From the NCBI GenBank assembly GCA_024642005.1, contig JAHECA010000018.1:1-64000 (forward strand): 64,000 nt of DNA, given 5' to 3'. The translations under genes and the position numbers were made by a program. The notes below the pieces were generated by a model. The model was not told where the DNA came from. It worked only from the letters and a program-made list of their open reading frames with translations, and ran no database searches. Shown here piece after piece: positions 18,351 to 26,821 of this stretch. Numbering within the stretch: position 1 is the stretch's first letter; every line of letters starts with the position of its first letter. Source of the DNA: Robiginitalea sp. (GTDB taxonomy: Bacteria > Bacteroidota > Bacteroidia > Flavobacteriales > Flavobacteriaceae).

Positions 18351-19127
18351 ATGAAAGCTACTTTCTATAAATACCAGGCCACAGGCAACGATTTTGTCGT
18401 TATCGACAATCGCGACCACCATTTCCCCAAAAAGAAAACAGGGCTAATTGCCGACCTGTGCCACCGCCGGTTCGGGATCGGGGCCGATGGCCTGATTTTA
18501 CTAGAAGCAGATCCACAGGCCGATTTCCGAATGGTTTATTACAATGCCGACGGCCGTGAGGGAAGTATGTGCGGGAACGGGGGACGCTGCGCGGTGGCCT
18601 TTGCTGCCTTTCTGGGAATGATAGCGGAATCGTGCACGTTCAGGGCTGCCGACGGGCCGCACCAGGCCCGGATGCAAGGGGGGCTGGTTTCCCTGCAGAT
18701 GGCCGAGGTAAACGAAATAAAAGCCAAACCCCAATACAGCTTTCTCAATACCGGCTCGCCCCACCATGTTCAGCAGGTGGAAGGGCTCGACGGCTTCGAT
18801 GTGTACAACGAGGGCAAACGCCTGCGCTACGGCCTGTATGGGCAGGCGGGGAGCAACATCAATTTTGCGGCTGTCCTGGGGCCCGGCAGCCTGCGGGTTC
18901 GGACCTACGAACGCGGGGTGGAAGACGAAACCTACAGCTGCGGGACCGGGGTAACCGCCTCGGCTCTGGCACTTTACGATTCCGGAAAGCTAACCGAGCC
19001 CGTGGTTCGGGTGGCAACCCTGGGGGGCGACCTTCAGGTACGTTTTGAGCGGGCAGCGCCCGGACAGTATACCGACATCTGGTTAACCGGGCCGGCAACC
19101 ATGGTATACAAAGGGGAGTGGTTATGA
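18351..19127 (+). CDS. dapF: Diaminopimelate epimerase
   Basis: A 258-residue cytoplasmic enzyme converting LL- to meso-diaminopimelate for lysine and peptidoglycan synthesis. Start FYKYQATGNDFVVIDN is typical. Both catalytic cysteines are visible: MCGNGGRC in the N-terminal half and SCGTGVTA in the C-terminal half. It is first gene of an overlapping operon with a GNAT protein and mltG, linking a peptidoglycan precursor step with glycan processing. Confidence 0.95.
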   Translation: MKATFYKYQATGNDFVVIDNRDHHFPKKKTGLIADLCHRRFGIGADGLILLEADPQADFRMVYYNADGREGSMCGNGGRCAVAFAAFLGMIAESCTFRAADGPHQARMQGGLVSLQMAEVNEIKAKPQYSFLNTGSPHHVQQVEGLDGFDVYNEGKRLRYGLYGQAGSNINFAAVLGPGSLRVRTYERGVEDETYSCGTGVTASALALYDSGKLTEPVVRVATLGGDLQVRFERAAPGQYTDIWLTGPATMVYKGEWL

Positions 19128-19657
19128 TACGTTTGAACGGAACCAATGTTTACCTGCGGGCCCTTGAGCCTGAAGACCTCGATTTTTTATACGCCCTGGA
19201 AAACGACCCGTCCATCTGGGAGGTGAGCGGCACGCTTGCCCCGTATTCCAAAAAGGTCCTCCGTCAATACCTCGATGGGGCGCACCGCGATATCTATGAA
19301 GTAAAGCAACTCCGGCTGGCTGTTTGCGCCCTTGATGGTACCTGCGTGGGGCTCATCGACCTCTTCGACTTTGACCCGCGCCACCTGCGGGCCGGCATTG
19401 GCATCGTGATTGCCGAAGGGGAGGCCCGTAACAGGGGCTATGGAGGCGAGGCCCTGGCCCTGCTTTGCCAGTACGGCTTCAAGGTGTTGGGCCTGCACCA
19501 GCTCTATGCAGGGGTAGGCAAGGCAAACCAGGCCAGCCTGCGGCTATTCCGAAAATCGGGCTTTAACGAAACGGGCACCCGGGTAGACTGGATCCGCACG
19601 GCAAACGGCTTCGAAGACGAAATCGTATTTCAGAAAATAAACCCGGATGTACATTAA
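19124..19657 (+). CDS. RimJ/RimL-like GNAT acetyltransferase
   Basis: About 177 residues. The ATG at 19124 overlaps the dapF stop (ATGA), implying translational coupling; a GTG two codons upstream is less likely. RimJ/L-type features: LRALEPEDLDFLYALEND at the start, IGIVIAEGEARNRGYGGEAL as acetyl-CoA motif A, and LYAGVGKANQASLRLFRKSGF in motif B. Relatives acetylate ribosomal protein N-termini, amino sugars or polyamines. The position between dapF and mltG hints at a cell-wall-linked substrate, which is inference. Confidence 0.87.
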   Translation: MIRLNGTNVYLRALEPEDLDFLYALENDPSIWEVSGTLAPYSKKVLRQYLDGAHRDIYEVKQLRLAVCALDGTCVGLIDLFDFDPRHLRAGIGIVIAEGEARNRGYGGEALALLCQYGFKVLGLHQLYAGVGKANQASLRLFRKSGFNETGTRVDWIRTANGFEDEIVFQKINPDVH

Positions 19658-20690
19658 ACGGCTCTTGCTTATTGTCGCCCTGTTGGGCCTGCTCCTTGGT
19701 GGGGCATTCGCCTTTATGGTTTACAGCGCTTTTTTCAGCCCGAACACGGCCTTTGAAAACGCTCAGGCTTTCGTGTACATCCCCACAGGGGCTTCCTACG
19801 ATGAGGTGCGCGAACAACTCCGCCCCCTGCTCAAAGACCCCGAATCGTTTGACGCCGTTGCCCGGCGCAAAAAGTACAGCGAGCGTGTCAGGCCCGGGAG
19901 ATACCCCATAGACAAGGGGATGAACAACAATGATCTGGTCAATGCGCTGCGCAGCCGCAATACCCCGGTACGGGTATCTTTCAACAACCAGGAGACCCCG
20001 GAAGCCCTGGCCGGCCGTATCGCCTCACAGCTAGAAGCAGACAGCCTGGCCCTTTTGACGGCCTTTACCGATCGTGCTTTTCTGGAGGAACACGGGTTTA
20101 CCGACCAGCAGGCCCTGGTCCCTTACATCCCCAATAGTTATGAATTTTTCTGGAATACCTCAGCCCCGGAATTCCGGGCCCGGATGGTTCAGGAATACGA
20201 GCGGTTCTGGACGGCCGAGCGCCGGCAGAAAGCCGAAAAACTGAACCTGAGCCCGGCTGAAGCCATCGCTCTTGCAGCCATCGTGCACAAAGAAACGGCC
20301 AAGGTCGACGAACGCCCAAGGGTGGCAGGGGTTTACCTGAACCGGCTGAGACGGGGAATGCCACTCCAGGCCGACCCCACGGTTATTTTTGCCATTAAAA
20401 AGGCCAGCGGCAATTTTGACACGGTAATCAAGCGGGTGCTGTACCGCGACCTCGAACTCGATTCGCCTTACAACACCTACAAATATGCGGGACTGCCCCC
20501 GGGACCCATCTTTATGCCCGATATTTCGGCTGTCGACGCCGTGCTGAATCCCGAAAAGCACAATTATCTCTATTTTGTGGCCGACACTTCAAACTTTGGC
20601 TACCACCTTTTTGCGGAAAATCTTACGCAACACAACCGAAATAAGGAACAATACGTCCGATGGTTGAATTCCCAGAAGATAAACAGATAG
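19647..20690 (+). CDS. mltG: Endolytic murein transglycosylase MltG
   Basis: A 347-residue inner-membrane protein with one N-terminal transmembrane helix (about 4-26) and a periplasmic YceG/MltG domain. The catalytic region is visible as LAAIVHKETAKVDERPRVAGVY, with the conserved Glu in HKETA, followed by MPLQADPTV, SPYNTYKYAGLPPGPI and the C-terminal FVAD. It cleaves nascent glycan strands and is thought to set chain length. It overlaps the GNAT gene by 11 bases. Confidence 0.94.
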   Translation: MYIKRLLLIVALLGLLLGGAFAFMVYSAFFSPNTAFENAQAFVYIPTGASYDEVREQLRPLLKDPESFDAVARRKKYSERVRPGRYPIDKGMNNNDLVNALRSRNTPVRVSFNNQETPEALAGRIASQLEADSLALLTAFTDRAFLEEHGFTDQQALVPYIPNSYEFFWNTSAPEFRARMVQEYERFWTAERRQKAEKLNLSPAEAIALAAIVHKETAKVDERPRVAGVYLNRLRRGMPLQADPTVIFAIKKASGNFDTVIKRVLYRDLELDSPYNTYKYAGLPPGPIFMPDISAVDAVLNPEKHNYLYFVADTSNFGYHLFAENLTQHNRNKEQYVRWLNSQKINR

Positions 20691-20773
20691 TCAATTATCG
20701 CTCATATTTAGCCGTTTATCCGGTAAAATGACCATTTTAAGAAAATTTTGCCTTTTTCATTTTCCGACCTCCA

Positions 20774-20781
20774 TATCTTTG
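20774..20781 (+). promoter_or_regulatory. Candidate promoter of the transglycosylase-like gene
   Basis: TATCTTTG matches the -7 box, with a TTTTG ending at 20750, 23 bases upstream, as a possible -33 element. The leader to the ATG at 20839 would be about 50 bases. Confidence 0.55.
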
Positions 20782-20838
20782 TCCTGAGAAATTTAAGCAA
20801 GTACCCCCGGGTCCTGTAAGTCTTAAGAAAACAACTAT

Positions 20839-21489
20839 ATGAAAAGATGGATAGGTTTCCTTAGTCCTCTTATCATGATCTTTGTCTTCGCGAGTTTCAA
20901 TCTGGATACCCACGGCCGCCGGGCCACCGGCGTACCGGAGTCACTGCGAGTAACCGACACTTCGGCTGTCCCCCATACGGCTCTTCCCCAATATTTTGCC
21001 TCTGTTCAAACCAGCGCACCCTTTATAGGTTCGTCCTATATCGGCTTTCGGGAGGCCCTGGCGTTCAAGGAATCAAGAGGGAATTACTTTACGACCAACA
21101 CCCTGGGCTATCTGGGCAAATACCAGTTCGGTATCGGCACCCTACAACTCATGGGGGTATATAATGCTTCCCGGTTTTTGATGACGCCCGAACTGCAGGA
21201 AAAAGCTTTTGCTACCAACCTGGCCCGAAACAAATGGATCTTGCGCCGCGACATCCCAAGGTTTGAGGGCAAGCGGATAAACGGAGTCGAGGTTACCGAA
21301 TCGGGTATCCTGGCTGCGGCCCACCTGGCCGGAGCGGGGAACGTAAAAAAATACCTGCGTTCAGGGGGTGTCCTCGAGGTGGAAGATGCCTTTGGTACCA
21401 CCATTTCCTACTACCTCAAAAAATTCAGAGGATACGATATTTCTTCTATTTCTCCCCTGAAGAATCCAAAAGTGGAGGTAACACCCTAG
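20839..21489 (+). CDS. Exported lysozyme/SLT-like peptidoglycan hydrolase candidate
   Basis: A 216-residue protein with an N-terminal signal peptide or anchor (about 1-22). A compact domain at about 68-190 carries FREALAFKESRGNY and TLGYLGKYQFG. The ExR/SxG...GxYQF arrangement resembles lytic transglycosylases of the SLT type, where the Glu is catalytic. An AAHLAGAGNVKKYL helix resembles the C-terminal helix of that fold. It follows mltG but has its own promoter. A peptidoglycan-cleaving role is plausible but not proven. Confidence 0.65.
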   Translation: MKRWIGFLSPLIMIFVFASFNLDTHGRRATGVPESLRVTDTSAVPHTALPQYFASVQTSAPFIGSSYIGFREALAFKESRGNYFTTNTLGYLGKYQFGIGTLQLMGVYNASRFLMTPELQEKAFATNLARNKWILRRDIPRFEGKRINGVEVTESGILAAAHLAGAGNVKKYLRSGGVLEVEDAFGTTISYYLKKFRGYDISSISPLKNPKVEVTP

Positions 21490-21509
21490 GCGGAGCATTG
21501 TGCCTCCTT

Positions 21510-22232
21510 TCAGGCCTGTATGATGAAAATGGCCGGCCGCTTGTTGAGGTCGGGCTGCTGCCCTTGCCATTCGGCAACGCGCAGGGTACGCACGGTTTCC
21601 GATTTCAGGGTCAGGTCGGCCGCCACGCAGAGACGGGTGTCTTTCCGAAGGGTTTGCAACAGTTCGGCAAACAGTTTCTCATTCCGATAGGGGGTTTCCA
21701 TAAAGAGCTGAGCCTGGCCCCATTCGGCCGAGCGTTTCTCGAGGTCTTTCAGGTACTTGCGTCGTTCTGACGTGTCTATGGGCAGGTACCCGTTAAAGGC
21801 AAAGTTCTGCCCGTTCATGCCGCTGGCCATCAGCGCCATCAAAATGGAGGAGGGGCCTACCAGGGGAACCACCTGAATGCCCTTTTCATGTGCCAATTGC
21901 ACGATTACCGCCCCGGGGTCGGCCACGGCCGGGCAACCGGCTTCTGACAACACCCCAACAGACTGCCCGCTGAGGCAGGGCGCCAGGTATTCGGGCAGCA
22001 AATGCGGTTCGGTGTATTTGTTCAGCAGCGACAGTACCAGCGAATCCTGTGCCTTACGGGGGGTGAGTTTCTTGATAAACCGACGGGCGCTTCTTTCATT
22101 CTCCACAATAAAGTATTGCAGCTCTTCCACTGTCCTTTTGATGCTTAGGGGCAGGACCTCAAGGGGTTCCGTATCTCCCAGCAAGGTGGGGATCAGGTAG
22201 AGTTTTCCGTAGGCTTCGGTTCGGGCGTTCAT
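21510..22232 (-). CDS. RsmI-like tetrapyrrole-methylase family methyltransferase
   Basis: A 240-residue SAM-dependent methyltransferase. The N-terminus GKLYLIPTLLGD, the central GVLSEAGCPAVADPGA and the VPLVGPSSILMALMASG segment identify the RsmI branch, which makes 2'-O-methylcytidine 1402 in 16S rRNA. In Bacteroidota this shorter form often coexists with a canonical RsmI, so the exact target is uncertain. It is the last gene of dnaA-phosphatase-methyltransferase. Confidence 0.85.
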   Translation of the reverse strand: MNARTEAYGKLYLIPTLLGDTEPLEVLPLSIKRTVEELQYFIVENERSARRFIKKLTPRKAQDSLVLSLLNKYTEPHLLPEYLAPCLSGQSVGVLSEAGCPAVADPGAVIVQLAHEKGIQVVPLVGPSSILMALMASGMNGQNFAFNGYLPIDTSERRKYLKDLEKRSAEWGQAQLFMETPYRNEKLFAELLQTLRKDTRLCVAADLTLKSETVRTLRVAEWQGQQPDLNKRPAIFIIQA

Positions 22233-22241
22233 GGGCGGCGA

Positions 22242-22700
22242 TTAATTTTGAAGGAGGTTCCCGCGGAGGTGTTCACAGGCCCCGTAGATTAGCCGGTATA
22301 CCGCTTCGAACCCCTGGGGCCCTCCGTAATACGGATCGGGCACTTCTTGCGGGCCTGCCCCGCCCGCCTCGAGCAGGAGGGATACTTTCTGCAGCTCGTC
22401 TGCTGAACGGGCGAGTCTCCTGATATTGGCCAGGTTCTCCCGGTCCATGGCAAAAATATAGTCAAAACGATCGAAATCGGCCCGTACGAACTGCCGGCAC
22501 CGCTGCCGGCTGATATCGATGCCATGGGCCGCTGCCACTTCAATGGATCGCGGGTCTGGCGGGTTTCCAATGTGGTAGCCGGCGGTACCGGCCGAATCGA
22601 CCACGCAACAGGCAGGGTCGGTTATATGGGCAAGGATGCCTTCGGCCAGGGGAGACCTGCAGATATTGCCCAGACAAACCATGAGCACCCTAACAGGCAT
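22242..22700 (-). CDS. Low-molecular-weight protein tyrosine phosphatase
   Basis: A 152-residue phosphatase. The P-loop CLGNICRSPLAEG lies at about 10-22 and the general-acid Asp in VPDPYYGG near residue 122. It may act on protein phosphotyrosine or phosphoarginine. It lies 6 bases downstream of dnaA, a common flavobacterial arrangement of unknown meaning. Confidence 0.93.
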   Translation of the reverse strand: MPVRVLMVCLGNICRSPLAEGILAHITDPACCVVDSAGTAGYHIGNPPDPRSIEVAAAHGIDISRQRCRQFVRADFDRFDYIFAMDRENLANIRRLARSADELQKVSLLLEAGGAGPQEVPDPYYGGPQGFEAVYRLIYGACEHLRGNLLQN

Positions 22701-22706
22701 GGCGGT

Positions 22707-24131
22707 TTACGATAATTTCTTGGTTAGGTCGTCTATGTACTTGCGGAACTGCTTGTCGGTCTCGGCAAGATTGTCTACCGTTTTGCAGGCGTGCAGCACC
22801 GTGGCATGGTCGCGTTTCCCGATCTGGGAACCGATGCTGGCCAGGGAGGCTTTGGTGAATTTCTTGGCAAAGAACATGGCCAGTTGCCGCGCCTGTACTA
22901 TATGCCGCTTACGGGTTTTGGACTGCAGAGTGGCCACATCCATTTCGAAGTAATCGGAAACCACCTTTTGGATGTAGTCGATAGAGACTTCCCGCTTGGT
23001 GTTTTTGACAAATTTTTCGACCACTTGTTGGGCCAGGTCGAGGGTAACTTCCTTCTTGTTGAAGGAAGACTGGGCGATCAGGGAAATAATGGCCCCTTCG
23101 AGCTCCCTGATGTTGGTCTTGATGTGCTTGGCCACATAGTCGATAATCTCCTCGGGCATTTCCACCCCGTCGCGGTAGAGCTTATTGCGCAGAATGCTTA
23201 CCCGTGTTTCGTAATCAGGGCTCTGCAGTTCGGCCGAAAGCCCCCACTTGAAGCGGGAAAGGAGTCGCTGCTCGATGTCCTGCATATCTACCGGGGCCTT
23301 GTCGGAGGTAAGGATCACCTGTTTGCCATTCTGGTGCAGGTGGTTGAAGATATGGAAAAACACATCCTGGGTGCCCGACTTTCCGGAAAAGAACTGCACA
23401 TCATCAATGATCAGGACATCGATGAGCTGGTAGAAATGGATGAAGTCGTTCCGGGTATTCTTTTTTACCGACTCGATATACTGCTGGGTAAACTTCTCGG
23501 CTGAAATGTACAGTACCGTTCTTTCGGGGTACTTGTCTTTGATTTCAACCCCAATGGCATGGGCCAGGTGGGTTTTGCCGAGCCCGACGCCGCCGAAGAT
23601 GAGCAAGGGGTTAAAGGAAGTGCCCCCCGGTTTATTAGCCACTGCCATTCCGGCCGAACGGGCCAGGCGGTTCGAATCGCCTTCCAGGAAGTTCTCGAAG
23701 TTGTAGTTCGGGTTGAGCTGCGATTCGATCTTGATATTCCGGATTCCGGGAATGACAAAGGGATTTTTCAGCTCCGGGTTTTTGGATTTGATCGGCACGT
23801 CCATCTCCTGGGGGGAGAGCTGCCCGCGGTTGGCACTCGGGATCTTTTCGGTAAAGGGTTCCCGGTTGCCGTAGGTATTCTCCATCTTGATCACATACAC
23901 CAGTTTGGCGCCTTCGCCCAGTTCGCGGGTCAGGGCCACCTTTAACAGTTTCACGTAATGCTCTTCGAGCCATTCGTAAAAAAACTTGCTGGGTACCTGG
24001 ATGCTGAGGGCCTTATCGGCGATCTTGACCGGACGTATCGGGACAAACCACGTCTTGAATGCCTGCGGTTGTATGTTGTCTTCGATAAAAGCCAAACAGT
24101 TCTTCCATACGGAATCAGCAGAAACACCCAT
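22707..24131 (-). CDS. dnaA: Chromosomal replication initiator DnaA
   Basis: A 474-residue AAA+ protein that binds oriC and loads the replicative helicase. Domain I (about 1-90) interacts with helicase and partners; a linker runs to about 130. The AAA+ domain has Walker A GGVGLGKTHLAHA, Walker B VLIIDDVQFF and sensor regions. Domain IV ends in the DnaA signature KRDHATVLHAC for DNA binding. All motifs appear intact. It is first in an operon with the phosphatase and methyltransferase. The upstream region carries a hairpin and one DnaA-box-like site. Confidence 0.98.
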   Translation of the reverse strand: MGVSADSVWKNCLAFIEDNIQPQAFKTWFVPIRPVKIADKALSIQVPSKFFYEWLEEHYVKLLKVALTRELGEGAKLVYVIKMENTYGNREPFTEKIPSANRGQLSPQEMDVPIKSKNPELKNPFVIPGIRNIKIESQLNPNYNFENFLEGDSNRLARSAGMAVANKPGGTSFNPLLIFGGVGLGKTHLAHAIGVEIKDKYPERTVLYISAEKFTQQYIESVKKNTRNDFIHFYQLIDVLIIDDVQFFSGKSGTQDVFFHIFNHLHQNGKQVILTSDKAPVDMQDIEQRLLSRFKWGLSAELQSPDYETRVSILRNKLYRDGVEMPEEIIDYVAKHIKTNIRELEGAIISLIAQSSFNKKEVTLDLAQQVVEKFVKNTKREVSIDYIQKVVSDYFEMDVATLQSKTRKRHIVQARQLAMFFAKKFTKASLASIGSQIGKRDHATVLHACKTVDNLAETDKQFRKYIDDLTKKLS

Positions 24132-24179
24132 TGGTAAGTACGTCTTTCGGTCGGTTAGTTTGAGTTTAGATGGTAGAGA

Positions 24180-24204
24180 AAAGGACAGTTATCCTGTCCT
24201 TTTA
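24180..24204. repeat. Perfect inverted repeat in the dnaA leader region
   Basis: AAAAGGACAG and CTGTCCTTTT form ten-base arms around a five-base loop, about 50 bases upstream of the dnaA ATG. Read toward dnaA it resembles a short terminator or attenuator (stem ending in T4). Confidence 0.75.
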
Positions 24205-24218
24205 TAACTTGACAAATA

Positions 24219-24227
24219 TGTGGACAA
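24219..24227 (-). promoter_or_regulatory. DnaA-box-like nonamer upstream of dnaA
   Basis: Read on the minus strand, TTGTCCACA differs by one base from the consensus TTATCCACA. A single box suggests dnaA autoregulation more than an origin. The overlapping ACATATTTG is one mismatch from the -7 promoter box, so the box could overlap the dnaA promoter. Confidence 0.4.
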
Positions 24228-24337
24228 AAAACCTTAAAAAAAAACCTGAACAGGGTTGAATTTCTGCTTTTTTTTTCAGAAGTTCCGTCCCCTCTGCACT
24301 AGCCTTTAAATATAAGATAATTATTGAGTAATTCGTA

Positions 24338-24733
24338 ATGTTGGAGCACGAAATTTCTTTGAGGGTTCGATATGGTGAAACGGATCAGATGGGGGTGGTC
24401 TATCACGGGAATTACCCGCAATACCTGGAGATGGGAAGGGTTGAGTGGCTTCGGAGCCTGGGAATTTCCTACAAAAGCATGGAAGAAAACGGCTGCTTTT
24501 TGCCGGTAATTTCACTCTGCATTTCCTATAAAAAACCGACCGTTTATGATGAGCAGATTCGGGTGCTTACCCGGCTCAAAAAAATACCTACCGTTCGTAT
24601 TGCTTTTGATTATGAAATCCGCTCCGAATCGGGCGACTTACTGGCCACCGCCGAGACCGAATTGGCCTTTATGGATTCCCGGACCCGCCGACCCATGCGC
24701 TGCCCGGCCTACCTGCTGGAAAAATTTTCCTGA
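24338..24733 (+). CDS. YbgC-like acyl-CoA thioesterase (hotdog fold)
   Basis: A 131-residue hotdog-fold thioesterase. The active-site segment RYGETDQMGVVYHGNYPQYLE contains the catalytic Asp and the HGNY signature, followed by MGRVEWLRSLG. It hydrolyses acyl-CoA or acyl-ACP thioesters; the exact substrate is unknown. The gene diverges from dnaA across an AT-rich 206-base region and converges with the YigZ gene, ending 6 bases from it. Confidence 0.92.
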   Translation: MLEHEISLRVRYGETDQMGVVYHGNYPQYLEMGRVEWLRSLGISYKSMEENGCFLPVISLCISYKKPTVYDEQIRVLTRLKKIPTVRIAFDYEIRSESGDLLATAETELAFMDSRTRRPMRCPAYLLEKFS

Positions 24734-24739
24734 TCTGCC

Positions 24740-25357
24740 TCAACCCGCTTCAGATGCTTCCCAGCTTGTTGCCAGCCCGGGGATGGCCTGAAAGAATGCG
24801 AGCACTTCTTCTTCCCGAGCGGCCGGCACCCTCACCAACAGCCGGCATCGCAACGCCATGTCCTGACGGTCAATATCGAGCTGGTGATGCGAGATGGTGC
24901 GCATAACCGCATCCAGGGCCTCATAGCCAAAACGCAGCTCCAGGTTGCGACTGGGTTCCCTGACTTCCAGCTGCGCCTCCTGCAGGCAGTTGCGGGCTGT
25001 TTCGCGATAGGCCTGCATGAGGCCGCCTACCCCCAGTTTGGTGCCTCCGTAATACCGCACCACGCAGACCAGCACGTTGTGCAGGTCAAAAGCCTCAATT
25101 TGCCCGAATATGGGTGCACCGGCAGAGTAGGCAGGTTCCCCGTCGTCGTTCATCCGCGTTTCGGGCTGGCGCAGGCCGATGCGGAAGGCATAGCAGATAT
25201 GGGTGGCATCCGGATAGGTGGCGCGCAGGGTCCCAAGCTGTTGCCCGACCTCCTCCCGCGAGCGAACCGGGAAGGCATACCCCAGGAACTTGCTCTTCCG
25301 TTCTTTGAGTTGCACCGGGCCACTGGGGGCAGAAAGGGTTTTATAAGGTTCCGTCAT
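24740..25357 (-). CDS. YigZ/IMPACT family protein
   Basis: A 205-residue UPF0029/IMPACT protein. The conserved core includes KSKFLGYAFPV, THICYAFRIG, DDGEPAYSAGAPI and VVRYYGGTKLGVGGL. The C-terminal ferredoxin-like domain is of the ribosome-associated type. Eukaryotic IMPACT regulates translation through GCN2; the bacterial role is unsettled. Its ATG overlaps the EamA stop by 4 bases, so it is the tail of the ribD operon. Confidence 0.92.
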   Translation of the reverse strand: MTEPYKTLSAPSGPVQLKERKSKFLGYAFPVRSREEVGQQLGTLRATYPDATHICYAFRIGLRQPETRMNDDGEPAYSAGAPIFGQIEAFDLHNVLVCVVRYYGGTKLGVGGLMQAYRETARNCLQEAQLEVREPSRNLELRFGYEALDAVMRTISHHQLDIDRQDMALRCRLLVRVPAAREEEVLAFFQAIPGLATSWEASEAG

Positions 25358-26217
25358 ACCAGGCCCACCAGAATAATGCTCACCACGGCCAGCCCCACCC
25401 CGAGCCAGTTTCGGGCGCTGAGGCGTTCCCTGAACAGGAGTACCCCCAGCAGGGTTGTTACCGCGACGATGCAGACATTGTTTAGCGTAAAAAGGGAGGC
25501 GCTGTTCAGGCCGGGGTATTGCAGGGCCTTGAGCAGGAAATAAACCGAGAAGAAATTGGGCACCCCCAGCGCCACCCCTCCAAGCAGGTCTCTCGGCCGC
25601 AGGGGCGGCTGGGGTTTGCGCCGGCTCAATAAAAGGTAGAGGAGCCCGCTCAGGGCGGCCGAAAGAAAAACGCTGGCCGAAAAGAGGGGGAACTCCTGGT
25701 TCGGGACACGGGTCGCTTCCAGGTATTTCAGGCTGGCGTCAATGATGCCCGAGCCCAAAAAAACAAGGGCAGGCAATACCAGAGACCGTAACCCCATAAG
25801 GTGCTGCCCCTGGCGGAGGGAAGCAAAAAACACGGCAGCCAGTGCCAGGGCCACTCCGATTATTTTAACCGCCTCCAGGGTTTCCCCGTAGAGGAGCACC
25901 CCCAATACAACCGGGATTACCAACGACATCTTGGTGGCCACCGAAGCCACGGAAACCCCCAGGGTCTGGGAAGTGCGGGCCATCAGGTTAAAGATGAAGA
26001 CGAACAAGACACCCAGGGCCCCGGCGGGCAACAGCCAGCCTTTGGCTGTCCATGCTGCAAAGCCTTCTGGGCTTCCGAAGAGGAAGGCCCCCACCGCAAA
26101 GGCGGTAAGGTAGTTGCCAATAATGGCGTACTGGGTGTGGATATGGTAGGTGGCGTATAACTTGAACACCACAAAAATGGTGGTGGAACAGGCGATGCTT
26201 AAGACCAGGTCCCACAT
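25354..26217 (-). CDS. EamA-type (DMT superfamily) transporter
   Basis: About 287 residues from ATG 26217 (MWDLVLSIACSTTIF). It has ten hydrophobic helices arranged as two five-helix EamA repeats, typical of drug/metabolite transporters. Substrate unknown; the linkage to ribD raises riboflavin-related export as a weak possibility. One base separates it from the HAD stop. Confidence 0.87.
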   Translation of the reverse strand: MWDLVLSIACSTTIFVVFKLYATYHIHTQYAIIGNYLTAFAVGAFLFGSPEGFAAWTAKGWLLPAGALGVLFVFIFNLMARTSQTLGVSVASVATKMSLVIPVVLGVLLYGETLEAVKIIGVALALAAVFFASLRQGQHLMGLRSLVLPALVFLGSGIIDASLKYLEATRVPNQEFPLFSASVFLSAALSGLLYLLLSRRKPQPPLRPRDLLGGVALGVPNFFSVYFLLKALQYPGLNSASLFTLNNVCIVAVTTLLGVLLFRERLSARNWLGVGLAVVSIILVGLV

Positions 26218-26218
26218 C

Positions 26219-26821
26219 TCAGATCCTTTTAGGCAGTTCCAGGATGGTTTCCCTACCGACCTGCAGGTGCCAGGTGTGTACACCCACCGAGGCCGCCCCC
26301 CGAATGTGTTCCAGGGTGTCGTCTATGAAGAGCGTCTCGCCGGCCTGCAATCCGTGGTTTTGCAGCACATGCCTGAAGATTTCCGGCTCGGGTTTTCGCA
26401 TGCCCATCTCGTGAGAGAGGTAAAAGCCTTCGAAACAGGCCTGAAAGCGACCGAACCTGGCTGAGCCCATCTGCTCGGCAACATAGGTCATATGCAGGTC
26501 GTTTGTATTGCTGAGCAGGAACATGCGGTGCGTACCGGCCCGCTGCAACGCTTCGATAAAAAGCAGCCTTTCTTCAGGAAAGTCCTTTATGGTTTGGTTC
26601 CATAGGGAAACCAGCTTTGCCGGCTGGCTTTCGCCCAGAATGCCGCAGGCATCCCCGACGAATTGCGCGGTGGGGACCAGCCCCTTTTCATAAGCGGTTG
26701 CGAGGCGCTGAAGCCTTCCGTCGGCAGCCGTGGTGCCATAGGCTGCGAGGCCCTGGGGCACGGCTAATTTATCGAGGTTGATCAGCACGTCGCCGAAATC
26801 GAAAATCAGGTTCCTAATCAT
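26219..26821 (-). CDS. HAD-superfamily hydrolase
   Basis: About 200 residues, starting at 26821. Motif I is IFDFGDVLINLD (nucleophile Asp is present; the second Asp is replaced by Val, as in many beta-phosphoglucomutase/epoxide-like members). Motif II is LLSNTNDLH, Lys lies in MGMRKPEPEIF, and the acidic motif is LFIDDTLEH. This suits a sugar or nucleotide phosphatase. Being between ribD and EamA, it could dephosphorylate a riboflavin-pathway intermediate, a step whose phosphatase is a HAD protein in other bacteria; inference. It overlaps ribD by 8 bases. Confidence 0.87.
   Translation of the reverse strand: MIRNLIFDFGDVLINLDKLAVPQGLAAYGTTAADGRLQRLATAYEKGLVPTAQFVGDACGILGESQPAKLVSLWNQTIKDFPEERLLFIEALQRAGTHRMFLLSNTNDLHMTYVAEQMGSARFGRFQACFEGFYLSHEMGMRKPEPEIFRHVLQNHGLQAGETLFIDDTLEHIRGAASVGVHTWHLQVGRETILELPKRI

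Noticed and set aside
24132-24337. Possible chromosomal origin next to dnaA
   Set aside because: Only one DnaA-box-like nonamer is present in the AT-rich region. Without a cluster of boxes an oriC call is not supported; GC-skew of the whole chromosome would decide.
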